The notes beneath the pieces were generated by a model. The model was given only the letters and a program-made list of their open reading frames with translations, did no database searches and was not told the origin of the DNA. A DNA stretch of 64,000 nt from CAHJXG01 sp964235485 (GTDB lineage Bacteria; Pseudomonadota; Alphaproteobacteria; Acetobacterales; Acetobacteraceae): positions 1 through 64,000 of the forward strand of contig CAXSAZ010000006.1 in the NCBI GenBank assembly GCA_964235485.1, read 5' to 3'. This document shows positions 42,406-50,814 of the stretch, piece after piece. The position numbers were made by a program, and so were the translations under genes. Position 1 is the first letter of the stretch. The number at the start of each line of letters is the position of its first letter.

Positions 42406-43305
42406 ATGCCGAAAACCTGGATCGAGGCCGCTCTGAACGGCCCTTGAGGGCGGGAACGGCAGCCCGGCATTCCCGTGACCGTCGAGGAGGTCGTGGCGGA
42501 CGGCCTGGCCGCGGCGGCGGCGGGCGCGGCCATCCTGCACCTGCACGCCTACGACCCGGCGACGGGGCGGCAGCGGGACGATTGGGAAACCTACGCCCGC
42601 ATCATCGAGGGCATCCGCGCCCGCAGCGACGCGCTGGTTTATCCCACGATCCCGCTCGCCGGTTCGGGTTACGCCGACAAGCCGGGCGAGCCGGCGCCGG
42701 ACGCGCGCTTCGCCCACACGGAGGAGCTGGCCCGGCGCGGTCTGATCGAGGTGGCCGTCGTGGACCCGGGCACGGTGGACTTCCTGCGCTTCGACGAGGC
42801 GGACCGGCCCGGGACCGGCTTCGTTTACCGCAACGCGCCCGCGGAGGTGCGCGCGGGGCTGCAGGTCTGCGCCCGTTACCGCGTCCGGCCGGGCTTTGCG
42901 ATCTACGAGCCGGGCTTCACGCGGCTGGGCGCGGCGCTGGCGCGGGCGGCGCCCGGCCTACCTGTGCCGCTTTACCGCTTCATGTTCTCCGACGAGTTCG
43001 CCTGGGGCTTTCCCCCGCGTGCGCCGTATCTCGACGCGCACCTCGCCTTGCTGGCCGAGGCCGCGCCGGGCGCGCCCTGGATGGTGGCCGGGTTGGGCGT
43101 GGACATACGGCCGCTGGTCAGGACGGCGGTGGCGCGAGGCGGGCACGTCCGGGTCGGGCTAGAGGACGCGCCGTGGGGGTCGCCGCTGTCGAACCGGGAT
43201 TGGGTGGAGGAAACGGCGCGGGCGGTGCGCGCCGCGGGTGGCGATCCCGCGACACCGGCGGAGGTGCGTGCGGCGCTGGCGGCCTGCGACGCCGCGGCGG
43301 CGTAG
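42406..43305 (+). pseudogene. BKACE-family (DUF849) beta-keto acid cleavage enzyme with nonsense codon
   Basis: The family start is seen at 42406: MPKTWIEAALNGP, then TGA at 42445 where the family has Trp (NGPW), then GRERQPGIPVTVEEVVADGL in the same frame. The rest is a complete BKACE barrel (AAILHLHAYDPATG, PTIPLAGSGYADKPG, VAGLGVDIRPLV, RVGLEDAPWG). Re-initiation at the GTG at 42475 would lose the first beta strand. BKACE enzymes condense beta-keto acids with acetyl-CoA using Zn. It is probably inactive here. Confidence 0.8.
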
Positions 43306-43457
43306 CGCGGCGCAGCCTCACCGCGACCGCCGTTCATGCCACGGTTTGGCGGGGGGAGCAGGCGATCGAGGCTTTCTACCCCGCCGACGACGCCACGGCC
43401 GAGCGGCTCAAGCGTTTGCAGGACGGGTAAGGCCTGGCCATCCTACGCAACCCATGC

Positions 43458-43513
43458 CGTAGGATGGGTGCCCATCAACGGCTGACGGTTGTTCAACCAA
43501 GCCATCCGTATCA
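43458..43513 (-). repeat. 56-bp dispersed repeat, copy 2
   Basis: Inverted copy of 35417-35472. On the minus strand it begins with TGATACGGA, whose TGA is the stop of the GNAT gene. It continues into a hairpin-forming CCCATCCTACG / CGTAGGATGGG stretch (43440-43470). The 150 bp between it and the BKACE gene hold no supported gene. Confidence 0.7.
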
Positions 43514-44140
43514 CTCCGCCCCGCGGCGGGCCGTCCCGGCTTGGCCGGAACCACGGGTCATCTCGTGGAACAGGCACAGCTCTTCGCGTCCGCGGGCCGA
43601 CGCGAACACGGTCCGCTCGCCGGACGGCCTCATGCCGAGCGCCCGCATCACCGCGAACGAGCCGGCGTTGCCCGGCTGCGCCCCGGCCTCGATCACCTCG
43701 ATGCCCAGGACCCCCCACGCGGCCAGCGCCAGCGCCGCCGCGGCCTCGCGCATGTAGCCACGGCCCTGATATGCCTCGCCAATCCAGTAGCCCATCGTGG
43801 CCCGCCCCGGGTCCTCCCGCAAGCGGAGGACATGCGCCCACCCGACCACGGCGCTTTCGGAGCGTTCCTCCACCACGCACGGCATCCCGTGCCCATCCCG
43901 GGCCAGGGCGCCCCAGGCGGCGATGCGCTCGCCCGCCATGGCCGGTGTGTAGGGTGTCGGCCAGGACGCCAGCCAGCGGCTGATCGCCGGCGTCATCAAC
44001 GCGGCGATGCGCGGCGCGTCCGTCGCCCGGGCGCAGCGGAGGCGGAGCCGGGGCGTGTCGATGGCGGGGAACGGGTCGGCATCGTGCGGCACCCCCGGAT
44101 GATGCCAGGGTCCCCGCTGCCCATCCACGGCAAAGGTCAC
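43511..44140 (-). CDS. GNAT-family N-acetyltransferase (RimJ/RimL type)
   Basis: About 209 residues. DTPRLRLRCARATDAPRIAA opens the domain; MGYWIGEAYQGRGYMREAAAA is the acetyl-CoA-binding segment with the R/Q-x-x-G-x-G/A loop; IEVIEAGAQPGNAGSFAVMRALGM follows with the typical N-x-x-S...L-G-F/M pattern. It resembles enzymes that acetylate N-terminal amino groups or small amines. The start overlaps the end of the DsbA-like gene upstream. Confidence 0.85.
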   Translation of the reverse strand: MTFAVDGQRGPWHHPGVPHDADPFPAIDTPRLRLRCARATDAPRIAALMTPAISRWLASWPTPYTPAMAGERIAAWGALARDGHGMPCVVEERSESAVVGWAHVLRLREDPGRATMGYWIGEAYQGRGYMREAAAALALAAWGVLGIEVIEAGAQPGNAGSFAVMRALGMRPSGERTVFASARGREELCLFHEMTRGSGQAGTARRGAE

Positions 44141-44784
44141 GGAGGCGGCGCGGCCCGGCGGGCTTGCAGCAGGGCGTGGCGGAGCAGCGGCAGGCGGTCA
44201 TTGCCCCAGAACAGCCGGCCGCCAAAGGCAAACGTCGGCACGCCGAACGCGCCCCGCCCGGCCGCTTCCTGCATGACCCGCTCGCGCTCGGCCCGGGTGC
44301 CGGCGTCGTCGAGCGCGTCGGCAAAGGCGGCCCGGTCAAACCCGGCTTCCGCGGCGCGCTCCACGCACGCGGCGCGGTCCACGGCGGGCAGGTCGTCGAT
44401 GAACACGGCGCGAAACAGCGCCCGTGCGTAGGCCTCCGCCGCGCCGAGCCGGCGCGCGGCGGTGCAGGCCAGCGAAAGCAGGTCAGGGTCGAGCGCGATG
44501 CGCCCTTGCGGCTCGCGGAACGGCACGCGGTACAGGTCCGCCCAGGCCTCGGCGTCGGCCTGCCGGTAGGCCCAGTCGTACTGGCCGGCGCCGGCCGGGG
44601 CGGCGAACGGGTCGTGCCCGCGCGCCGCGATCAGCCGGGCGCTGTCCACGGCGAGCCAGTTGAACCGCACGCCCGTCTCGGCTTCGAGCGCCCCGAGCCG
44701 GGTCGAGGCCAGGTAGGAATAGCGGCTGCCGACGCCAAAGTAGAAATCCACGAGCAAGACGCAGCTTCCAGTTGGTTGATGCAT
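44137..44784 (-). CDS. DsbA-family 2-hydroxychromene-2-carboxylate isomerase-like protein
   Basis: 215 residues of the thioredoxin-fold kappa-GST type. VDFYFGVGSRYSYLASTRLG holds the active-site Ser-R-Y-S-Y region instead of a C-x-x-C, and GRGAFGVPTFAFGGRLFWGNDRL is the family C-terminal block. Such enzymes isomerise hydroxychromene carboxylates using glutathione, or act on related ring compounds. The start at 44784 is the first ATG with a good N-terminus; the longer open frame is chance. Confidence 0.85.
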   Translation of the reverse strand: MHQPTGSCVLLVDFYFGVGSRYSYLASTRLGALEAETGVRFNWLAVDSARLIAARGHDPFAAPAGAGQYDWAYRQADAEAWADLYRVPFREPQGRIALDPDLLSLACTAARRLGAAEAYARALFRAVFIDDLPAVDRAACVERAAEAGFDRAAFADALDDAGTRAERERVMQEAAGRGAFGVPTFAFGGRLFWGNDRLPLLRHALLQARRAAPPP

Positions 44785-44837
44785 GGCGATCCGCACGCCT
44801 CGCGCGGGCAAGCAGGGTGCCGCGGCACCCCACGCCG

Positions 44838-45086
44838 TCAAAGACGGGCGAGCAGGTAGCCGACGCCGGCAGCGATCAAGAGCGACGCCACGGGATGCTG
44901 CGTCACGACATTGCCGGACCCCGAAGCAGTTCCGCGCGCCCCCGCCCTGGCGAAGCTCCGGTTTCTCCGCAGCCGGCGGGAAGGGTGCTTCGGCGCGGCC
45001 GTGGCGGGCACGGGCGCCTCGGTGGCAAGGTCGGCGTAAACGTCCCGCATCTTGCTGCCGAGCGTGTTGATTTGGCTTTCGTCCAT
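44838..45086 (-). CDS. DUF883/ElaB-like small membrane-anchored protein
   Basis: 82 residues. A polar N-terminus, a basic middle and a C-terminal hydrophobic anchor VTQHPVASLLIAAGVGYLLARL. The H-P-x-A-S/x-L-x-I-A-A-G-V-G-Y/F-L-L ending is the hallmark of DUF883 (ElaB/YqjD-type) proteins, which bind ribosomes at the inner membrane in stationary phase in E. coli. The start has a nearby GGGGAGGA. Confidence 0.7.
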   Translation of the reverse strand: MDESQINTLGSKMRDVYADLATEAPVPATAAPKHPSRRLRRNRSFARAGARGTASGSGNVVTQHPVASLLIAAGVGYLLARL

Positions 45087-45443
45087 GTCTCATCCTCCCC
45101 AGGAGCCACCGGCGTTGGCCGGCTGCATGTCAGGAGCATCAACGCTTGGAACATGAATGGTTCCGGTTCCGCAAGCGGCAGGCCGGATCGGCGCCGGGAC
45201 CGGCATGGCCTGGGCACGCCTGCCCGCTTGGCGGAATCGCCCGCTTCAGCCATACCGCGCCGGGTGACGCCGACGACACATGCGGAACGCGCAAGCGGCG
45301 CCCGGCCGACGCGGCAGTGACAAGGCGGGCATCCGGGCCGAAGATGCACGGGTCTCGGATGCTCCCCATGCCAGCGGTTGGGGGCGGCTGGCCGAGGATG
45401 GACGCGCTCTCCCCGAGCGCACGGGTTTCAGGTGGGAACGACG
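45087..45443. other. Intergenic region without supported genes
   Basis: 357 bp between the DUF883-like gene and the aldolase gene, which are divergent. Open frames here lack family matches. The promoters of both genes should lie here. Confidence 0.5.
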
Positions 45444-46343
45444 ATGGTGGCTGACACGACGATGATGGCGCAGGTCGCCAAGAAGGACGGCTTCATCGCC
45501 GCGCTTGACCAGAGCGGCGGATCGACGCCCGGCGCCCTGCGCCTTTACGGCATTCCGGACAGCGCCTACAGCGGCGACGCCGAGATGTTCAAGCTCATCC
45601 ACGAGATGCGCGTGCGCATCATGACCGCGCCGGCCTTCAACGGCGACAAGGTGGTGGCCGCCATCCTGTTCGAGGCGACGATGGACGGGCAGGCGCAGGG
45701 GAAGCCGGTTCCGGCCTTTTTGCGGGAGGACCGGGGCGTGGTTCCCTTCCTGAAGATGGACAAGGGGCTGGAGGCTGAGAAGGACGGCGTAAGCTTGATG
45801 AAGCCGATGCCGGCGCTCGATCCGCTGCTGGCCCGCGCCGTGAAGCTCGGCGTCGTCGGGACCAAGATGCGTTCGGTCATCAACCTGCCCTCGAAGGAGG
45901 GGATCGCGGCGGTAGTGAAGCAGCAGTTCGGGGTGGCCGCGCAGATCGCCGGGCACGGGCTCATGCCCATCATCGAGCCGGAGGTTTCGATCAAAAGCCC
46001 GGACAAGGCCGGCGCGGAGGTTATCCTGCTGACGGAGCTGACCAGGAACCTCGATGCCTTGCCGGACGACCGCCAGGTAATGCTCAAGCTGACGATCCCG
46101 GAGGTCCCGGACTTTTATGCGCCGCTGATCCGCCATGAGCGCGTGGCCAGGGTTGTCGCGCTGTCCGGCGGCTACACGCGGGCCGATGCCTGCAAGCGCC
46201 TGGCTGCCAACCACGACATGGTGGCAAGCTTCTCGCGGGCGCTGACCGAGGATCTCAAGCACTCGATGGACGATGCCGCGTTTGATGCGGCGCTGGCGGC
46301 GTCCATTGACGAAATCTACCAGGCTTCCACCCGGAAGGCGTGA
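45444..46343 (+). CDS. Class I fructose-bisphosphate aldolase
   Basis: 299 residues, the length of the bacterial class I enzyme. KKDGFIAALDQSGGSTPGAL near the start, FLKMDKGLEAEKDG, VGTKMRSVIN and IIEPEVSIKSPDK are family blocks; the Schiff-base Lys lies among the conserved lysines of a TIM barrel. It cleaves fructose 1,6-bisphosphate in glycolysis/gluconeogenesis. The ATG at 45444 gives the usual N-terminus; it is followed by several further Mets. Confidence 0.9.
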   Translation: MVADTTMMAQVAKKDGFIAALDQSGGSTPGALRLYGIPDSAYSGDAEMFKLIHEMRVRIMTAPAFNGDKVVAAILFEATMDGQAQGKPVPAFLREDRGVVPFLKMDKGLEAEKDGVSLMKPMPALDPLLARAVKLGVVGTKMRSVINLPSKEGIAAVVKQQFGVAAQIAGHGLMPIIEPEVSIKSPDKAGAEVILLTELTRNLDALPDDRQVMLKLTIPEVPDFYAPLIRHERVARVVALSGGYTRADACKRLAANHDMVASFSRALTEDLKHSMDDAAFDAALAASIDEIYQASTRKA

Positions 46344-46522
46344 GCCAGGTGGGGCGGGATTGTCCGCGCCGTCACGGGGAATGGCGGGTTAATCGTAGGC
46401 CCCGGCGGCCTCGCTTAGCTCGCCAAGGCTGTTTGGGGCTGCGAGGCGGCTTTGGCCGGGTCGCCGTGCCCACGGGCTGCATCATCCAGCACTGAGGGCC
46501 GGCTTTCCGCGGGGTGATCGGA

Positions 46523-46568
46523 GGCTGGCCGGCCCGCAACGCCAAGCGGCGTTTCGGGCCGGCCAGCC
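46523..46568. terminator. Long perfect-like hairpin downstream of the small secreted protein gene
   Basis: A 21-bp stem (46523-46543 with 46548-46568) with loop AAGC and one mismatch. It starts 2 bp after the stop of the gene on the minus strand. There is no T-run, but its strength suggests a bidirectional transcription stop. Its inner part CCGCAACGCC-AAGC-GGCGTTTCGGG resembles the palindromes at 491-523 and 548-578. Confidence 0.6.
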
Positions 46569-46570
46569 GC

Positions 46571-46831
46571 TCACCGGTTGGCCGACGGGTTGGCCGTGGC
46601 TGCGCCCTTGGACGGGGCGGTCGCCGAGGGTTGCGTCGCCGTTTCGCCGACGGTGGAGCCGGGCTGGTTGGTCGGCCGCTCCGTGCCGGCCGCTTGCGGC
46701 AAGCCGTTTGTCGTATTCGGCGTCGACTGGCTCGAGCTTCCCGCCGGGGGGGTTTGGGTGGTCGTGAACGAGTTCTGCGCGAAGGCCGGGGCAGCGGCCA
46801 GGATAGCAAAAGCCGCGATCAGCATTTTCAT
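46571..46831 (-). CDS. Small secreted low-complexity protein
   Basis: 86 residues. MKMLIAAFAILAAAPAFAQ is a clear Sec signal peptide with an A-x-A cleavage site. The mature 67 residues are rich in Thr, Ser, Pro, Gly and Asn with no Cys and look disordered. It is preceded by AGGAACG and ends at a strong hairpin. Probably periplasmic or envelope-associated; function unknown. Confidence 0.65.
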   Translation of the reverse strand: MKMLIAAFAILAAAPAFAQNSFTTTQTPPAGSSSQSTPNTTNGLPQAAGTERPTNQPGSTVGETATQPSATAPSKGAATANPSANR

Positions 46832-46992
46832 GGTTGGCGTTCCTTTGTTGTTCGTTAATGGGAAGGGTCGTAGAGCCGATCCCAACGTCGCTGACCCCGC
46901 CCCGGTTCCGCTCCACTCGCTTGGCAGATGAATAGGGATTGGGTGTGTCGCGCTGCCAACAGCGCGCCTTGGCCGGAGGGCACCATGGGCGC

Positions 46993-49236
46993 TCAGCCCG
47001 GCCAACGCAGCAGGGAAGCGGAAGGCGCCGGGCGTCCGAACAGCAGTCCCTGGCCCTCGTCGCACCCTCTGGACGCGACGAACACCGCCTGTTCCGGCGT
47101 TTCGATGCCCTCCGCCGTGACGCTGAGGCCAAGCCCGCGGCCAAGCGCCACCACGGCGTCGATGACCGCGACGTTGCCGCGGTCCGCTGCGCCCCCGATG
47201 ACGCCCGTTGTTCCCAGCTCGGACACGAAGCTGCGGTCGATCTTGAGGCGGTTGAGCGGGCAATGCTTCAAGGTGGACAAGGAAGCGAAGCCGGTGCCGA
47301 AATCGTCGAACGCGATGTTGACCCCTTCGGCGTGCAGGTGGCGCAAGGGAGCGAGCAGGGCGCTGTTCCCGTCCAGGGTGACGGTCTCGGTCACCTCAAG
47401 CTCAAGCGCGGTCCGCGGCAGGTTCCAATGGTCCAGCGCATCCCGGACGACGCCCGCCAGCGACCCGGCCCGCAACTGGGCATCGAACAGGTTGACGGCG
47501 ATCCGGAGCGCCAGCCCCTGGCGGCGCCAGGATGCCGCGTGCCGGCACGCCTCGCCGATGATCCAGTCGCCCAGCTTGGCGGCCGAGGGGCCGGCTTCCA
47601 GAACCGACAGGAAGGCGCTCGGCAACAGCAGCCCGCGCCGGGGATGCTGCCAGCGCAGCAGCGCCTCGGCGCCGACCAAGCGATGGTCGGCCAGGCCAAC
47701 TTGCGGCTGGAAATGCAGCACGAACTCGCCGCGGTCCACCGCCTGCTGCACCTCGCCTTCCAGCGCGCGCCGGGCGTTGTACTCGTCCCGCATGTCCTGC
47801 TGGAACACGCGGGCCGCCCCGCGTCCCGCGGCCTTGGCCGCATACAGGGCCAGGTCGGCATTGGCCATGGCGGTCCGGATCTCGGCGGCGGCGGCCAGCG
47901 TCACCCCCGCGCAGGCTCCGACATGGAAGCTGCCCTCGCCGACCAGGAACGGCTGCTCGAAGCTTGCCTGCAACAGCGCGGCCGAGCGCGCCGCGGCAGC
48001 GGCGTCGGCGCAATCCGGCAGCAGCACGGCGAACTCGTCTCCTCCCAGGCGCGCAACGGTGCCGCCCTCCGGCACGGCCCCGGCCAGCCGCTGCCCGACA
48101 TCGGCCAGCAGCACATCCCCGGCGCCATGGCCGAGAACGTCGTTGACGTGCTTGAAACCGTCGAGGTCGAGGAGAACCAGCCCGACCGCCCGGCCCGAAG
48201 CCGCCGCCTCGTCCATCATCTCGGTCAAGCGCGCCCGGTTGGCCAGGCCGGTCAGCGGGTCGTAATGCGCGAGGTAGCGGAGCTTTTCCTCCGCCGCGCG
48301 GCGCTCGGTGATGTCGTGGATGGTCGCCCCGAACACCAGCTTGTCGCCGTCCTGCCAGCGCGACAGCGAGACGTGGGCCGGAAACGTCGTGCCGTCCCGG
48401 CGCAAGGCGGGCAGCTCGGTCACGCGCCCGGGAAAGGCGCTGCTTCCTGTTCTGGCCCGGTGCGACAGGCCGGCAGTGTGGGCGGGACGCATCTCGTGCG
48501 GCACGATCAGCTCCAGCGACCGTCCGACCGCCTCGGCGGCGGACCAGCCGAACAGGCGCTCGGCGGCGGCGTTCCAGTGCGTGATGACGCCGTTGCTGTC
48601 GGCGCAAACGCCTGCCCCCGGCGCCGCGGCGGACATGCGCTCGAACTGGGCGCGGCTGTCGCGGACCGCCTTTTCCAGCCGCCGCAGTTCCATGCGGTCC
48701 ATCACCAGCGAGGCGAGGGCCTGCAGCAGCCGGGCTTCGCGCTCCGCCAAGGGCGGCCGCGGCTCGTATCCGATGACGCAAAGCGCGCCGATCCGGTGGC
48801 CGTCGCGCGGGCTGACCAGGGGCGCCCCGGCGTAGAACCGGAAACGGGGGTCCTCCCGGACCAACGGGTTGTCGGCGAAGCGCGGGTCTTGCGCCAGGTC
48901 GGGAACGGACAGGATGGTGTCGGCGAGAAGCGTGTGGGAACAGAACACGACATCCCGCGGCGCGGTCTCGATATCCAGGCCTGCCCGGCCCTTCACCGTG
49001 ACCTGATCCTCGCCGACCAGGTTCACGAGGCCGACCGGCAGGCCGAGCAGGCCGGCCGTGATGGACGCGAAGTGGTCGAAGTCGGATTCGGGCGGCGTTT
49101 GCAGCAGGCCGTAGGACTCCAGCGTGCGAAGCCGGGCCGCCTCGCCGGCATGGCCCAGCGTCGGCGGCACGGCAGGCGGCGCCTTGCCGTCGATTGCGCC
49201 TTCGCGCGGTTCCGGTTCGTCCAGCATCGAAGGCAT
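46993..49236 (-). CDS. GAF-PAS-GGDEF-EAL cyclic di-GMP regulator
   Basis: 747 residues. Domains in order: GAF (about 30-180, with HTLLADTILSVPDLAQDPRF), PAS (about 195-315, ITHWNAAAERLFGWSAAEAV), GGDEF (about 320-485, VARLGGDEFAVLL intact) and EAL (about 495-740, GAEALLRWQHP intact, with IAFDDFGTGFASL and LKIDRSFV). Both catalytic motifs are conserved, so it could make or break down cyclic di-GMP, gated by its sensors. No membrane segments are seen. It is a single gene. Confidence 0.9.
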   Translation of the reverse strand: MPSMLDEPEPREGAIDGKAPPAVPPTLGHAGEAARLRTLESYGLLQTPPESDFDHFASITAGLLGLPVGLVNLVGEDQVTVKGRAGLDIETAPRDVVFCSHTLLADTILSVPDLAQDPRFADNPLVREDPRFRFYAGAPLVSPRDGHRIGALCVIGYEPRPPLAEREARLLQALASLVMDRMELRRLEKAVRDSRAQFERMSAAAPGAGVCADSNGVITHWNAAAERLFGWSAAEAVGRSLELIVPHEMRPAHTAGLSHRARTGSSAFPGRVTELPALRRDGTTFPAHVSLSRWQDGDKLVFGATIHDITERRAAEEKLRYLAHYDPLTGLANRARLTEMMDEAAASGRAVGLVLLDLDGFKHVNDVLGHGAGDVLLADVGQRLAGAVPEGGTVARLGGDEFAVLLPDCADAAAAARSAALLQASFEQPFLVGEGSFHVGACAGVTLAAAAEIRTAMANADLALYAAKAAGRGAARVFQQDMRDEYNARRALEGEVQQAVDRGEFVLHFQPQVGLADHRLVGAEALLRWQHPRRGLLLPSAFLSVLEAGPSAAKLGDWIIGEACRHAASWRRQGLALRIAVNLFDAQLRAGSLAGVVRDALDHWNLPRTALELEVTETVTLDGNSALLAPLRHLHAEGVNIAFDDFGTGFASLSTLKHCPLNRLKIDRSFVSELGTTGVIGGAADRGNVAVIDAVVALGRGLGLSVTAEGIETPEQAVFVASRGCDEGQGLLFGRPAPSASLLRWPG

Positions 49237-49411
49237 GGGATGGTCTGCCTATCTAGGGCGCGTGGGCTGCAAGCGGTCGTTCCTCCGTGCGACGCACGTG
49301 GCCGGGCATCTCCCCGTTTACAGGGACAGGCAGGAGGCACGCCCGTCATCTTATGGCCCAAATCGTTACGAATTAATTACGCAGCGGACGCGCAAGAACC
49401 CAGAACAGCGC

Positions 49412-50731
49412 TTAAGCGGAGCCGAGCACGGCCGGCCCGGACACCTGGTCCATGCTCGCCGCCGTGATCGGGTCCTGGACAACGAACAGGTAGCACGCGG
49501 CCGAAACAACCCCGATAACCGCGCCCACCACCAAGGCCAGCACGAACGATCCGGTCGATTGCACGATCAACCCGGTCACGGTGGGCGCCAGCGCGCCGCC
49601 CAGGTAGCCGCCGAAGTTCTGCATCGCGCCGATGGACGCCGTGCAGTTGGTCGGCGCCGCGACCGAGCTGAGCGCCCAGGCGCAGGTGCTGGTGACATAG
49701 ACCAGGAACAAGGACGCCGAGATGAACGCCACGGCAAGCACGTTGCTGGTGACGTAGGCCGCCGCCAGCGTGCAGGCGGAGGTGCCGAGCAGCGCCGCGG
49801 CGGCCGGATACTTGCGGCTGTTCACGGGCGACACCCCGCGGCGCACCAACACGTCGGCGAGATAGCCGCCCAGCACGCCCCCCACCACGCCGCAGGCGAA
49901 GGGGATCGCGGCGGCGATGCCGGTCGCCTTGACGCTCATGTGCCGCTCGATCTCCAGGTAGCCCGGCAGCCACGCCGAGTAGATCCAGGTCAGGTAGATG
50001 CAGCCGAAGTAGCCCAGGATCATCCCCCAGGTCGTCCGGAAGCGGAACAGCAGCTTCCATTCGCGGAACGTCACCTCCGTCCGCTGGCCCGGCGGGTCGC
50101 CTTCCGTGCGGTAGGCGTTCTCCTCCGCGGTCAGCGCCACCTGCTTGGGGTCGCGGTAGAGCGCGAACCAGACAACCGCCACCCCCAAGCCCGCGACGCC
50201 CATGATCACGAAGGTGGCGCGCCAGCCGAAGGCCAGCATCAGGAAGGTGAGCAGCGGCAGGGCGATGGCCGTGCCCAGGGTGGACGCGCAGTTGAAGATG
50301 CCGGTCGCCAGCCCGCGGTCCCGCGGGTTGAACCAGTCCCGCACGACCCGCGCCCCGGTCGGGAACTGCGGCGCCTCGCCGACGCCCAGCAGCAGCCGCG
50401 CCGTGAAGAACTGGGTGAAGCTTTGCACCAGCCCGCCCAGCAGTTGGGCCAGCGACCACACCGACAGCCCGACCGTGAGCAAGCGCCGCGGCCCGAGCTT
50501 GTCCACCATGGCGCCGGTCGGAAGCTGGGCGAACGCATAGGACCACAGGAACGCGGACAGCAGGTAGCCCATCTGCGAGATGGACAGGCCCAGCTCTTCC
50601 CGGATCAGCGGGTTGGCCACCGCCAAGGTCGCGCGGTCGATGTAGTTGACCGCGCCCGCCACCACCAGCATGGCGAGGGCGGATCGTTGGATGGACTTCA
50701 CTCTCGGCGTCGCCGTGACAATGGCCGGCAT
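49412..50731 (-). CDS. MFS transporter, anion:cation symporter (ACS) type
   Basis: 439 residues with 12 predicted hydrophobic segments. VVAGAVNYIDRATLAVANPLI, LPTGAMVDKLGPRRLLTVGL and GEAPQFPTGARVVRDWF are typical of the ACS group (hexuronate, galactonate, phthalate carriers). It probably takes up a sugar acid or aromatic acid with protons. It is upstream of the oxidoreductase gene's 3' end by strand order, 84 bp away, and both could be co-expressed from the oxidoreductase promoter. Confidence 0.88.
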   Translation of the reverse strand: MPAIVTATPRVKSIQRSALAMLVVAGAVNYIDRATLAVANPLIREELGLSISQMGYLLSAFLWSYAFAQLPTGAMVDKLGPRRLLTVGLSVWSLAQLLGGLVQSFTQFFTARLLLGVGEAPQFPTGARVVRDWFNPRDRGLATGIFNCASTLGTAIALPLLTFLMLAFGWRATFVIMGVAGLGVAVVWFALYRDPKQVALTAEENAYRTEGDPPGQRTEVTFREWKLLFRFRTTWGMILGYFGCIYLTWIYSAWLPGYLEIERHMSVKATGIAAAIPFACGVVGGVLGGYLADVLVRRGVSPVNSRKYPAAAALLGTSACTLAAAYVTSNVLAVAFISASLFLVYVTSTCAWALSSVAAPTNCTASIGAMQNFGGYLGGALAPTVTGLIVQSTGSFVLALVVGAVIGVVSAACYLFVVQDPITAASMDQVSGPAVLGSA

Positions 50732-50814
50732 GGCAGCGGACCTCCCCCGTTCTTGTTGGGAAGGAGCCTAGCCGCGCGGCCAGCCGCCTGGCGAGTGCTG
50801 CCGCGCGTAGCGGC

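Noticed and set aside
42445..42447. TGA in the BKACE gene as a selenocysteine or pyrrolysine codon
   Set aside because: The family has Trp here, the codon is UGA after a single-base change from UGG, and no SECIS-like structure was noticed. A simple nonsense mutation fits better.
43306..43430. Short coding tail ending AIEAFYPADDATAERLKRLQDG
   Set aside because: In frame only with text downstream of the BKACE stop, no start and no recognised family. It could be a gene remnant but cannot be supported.
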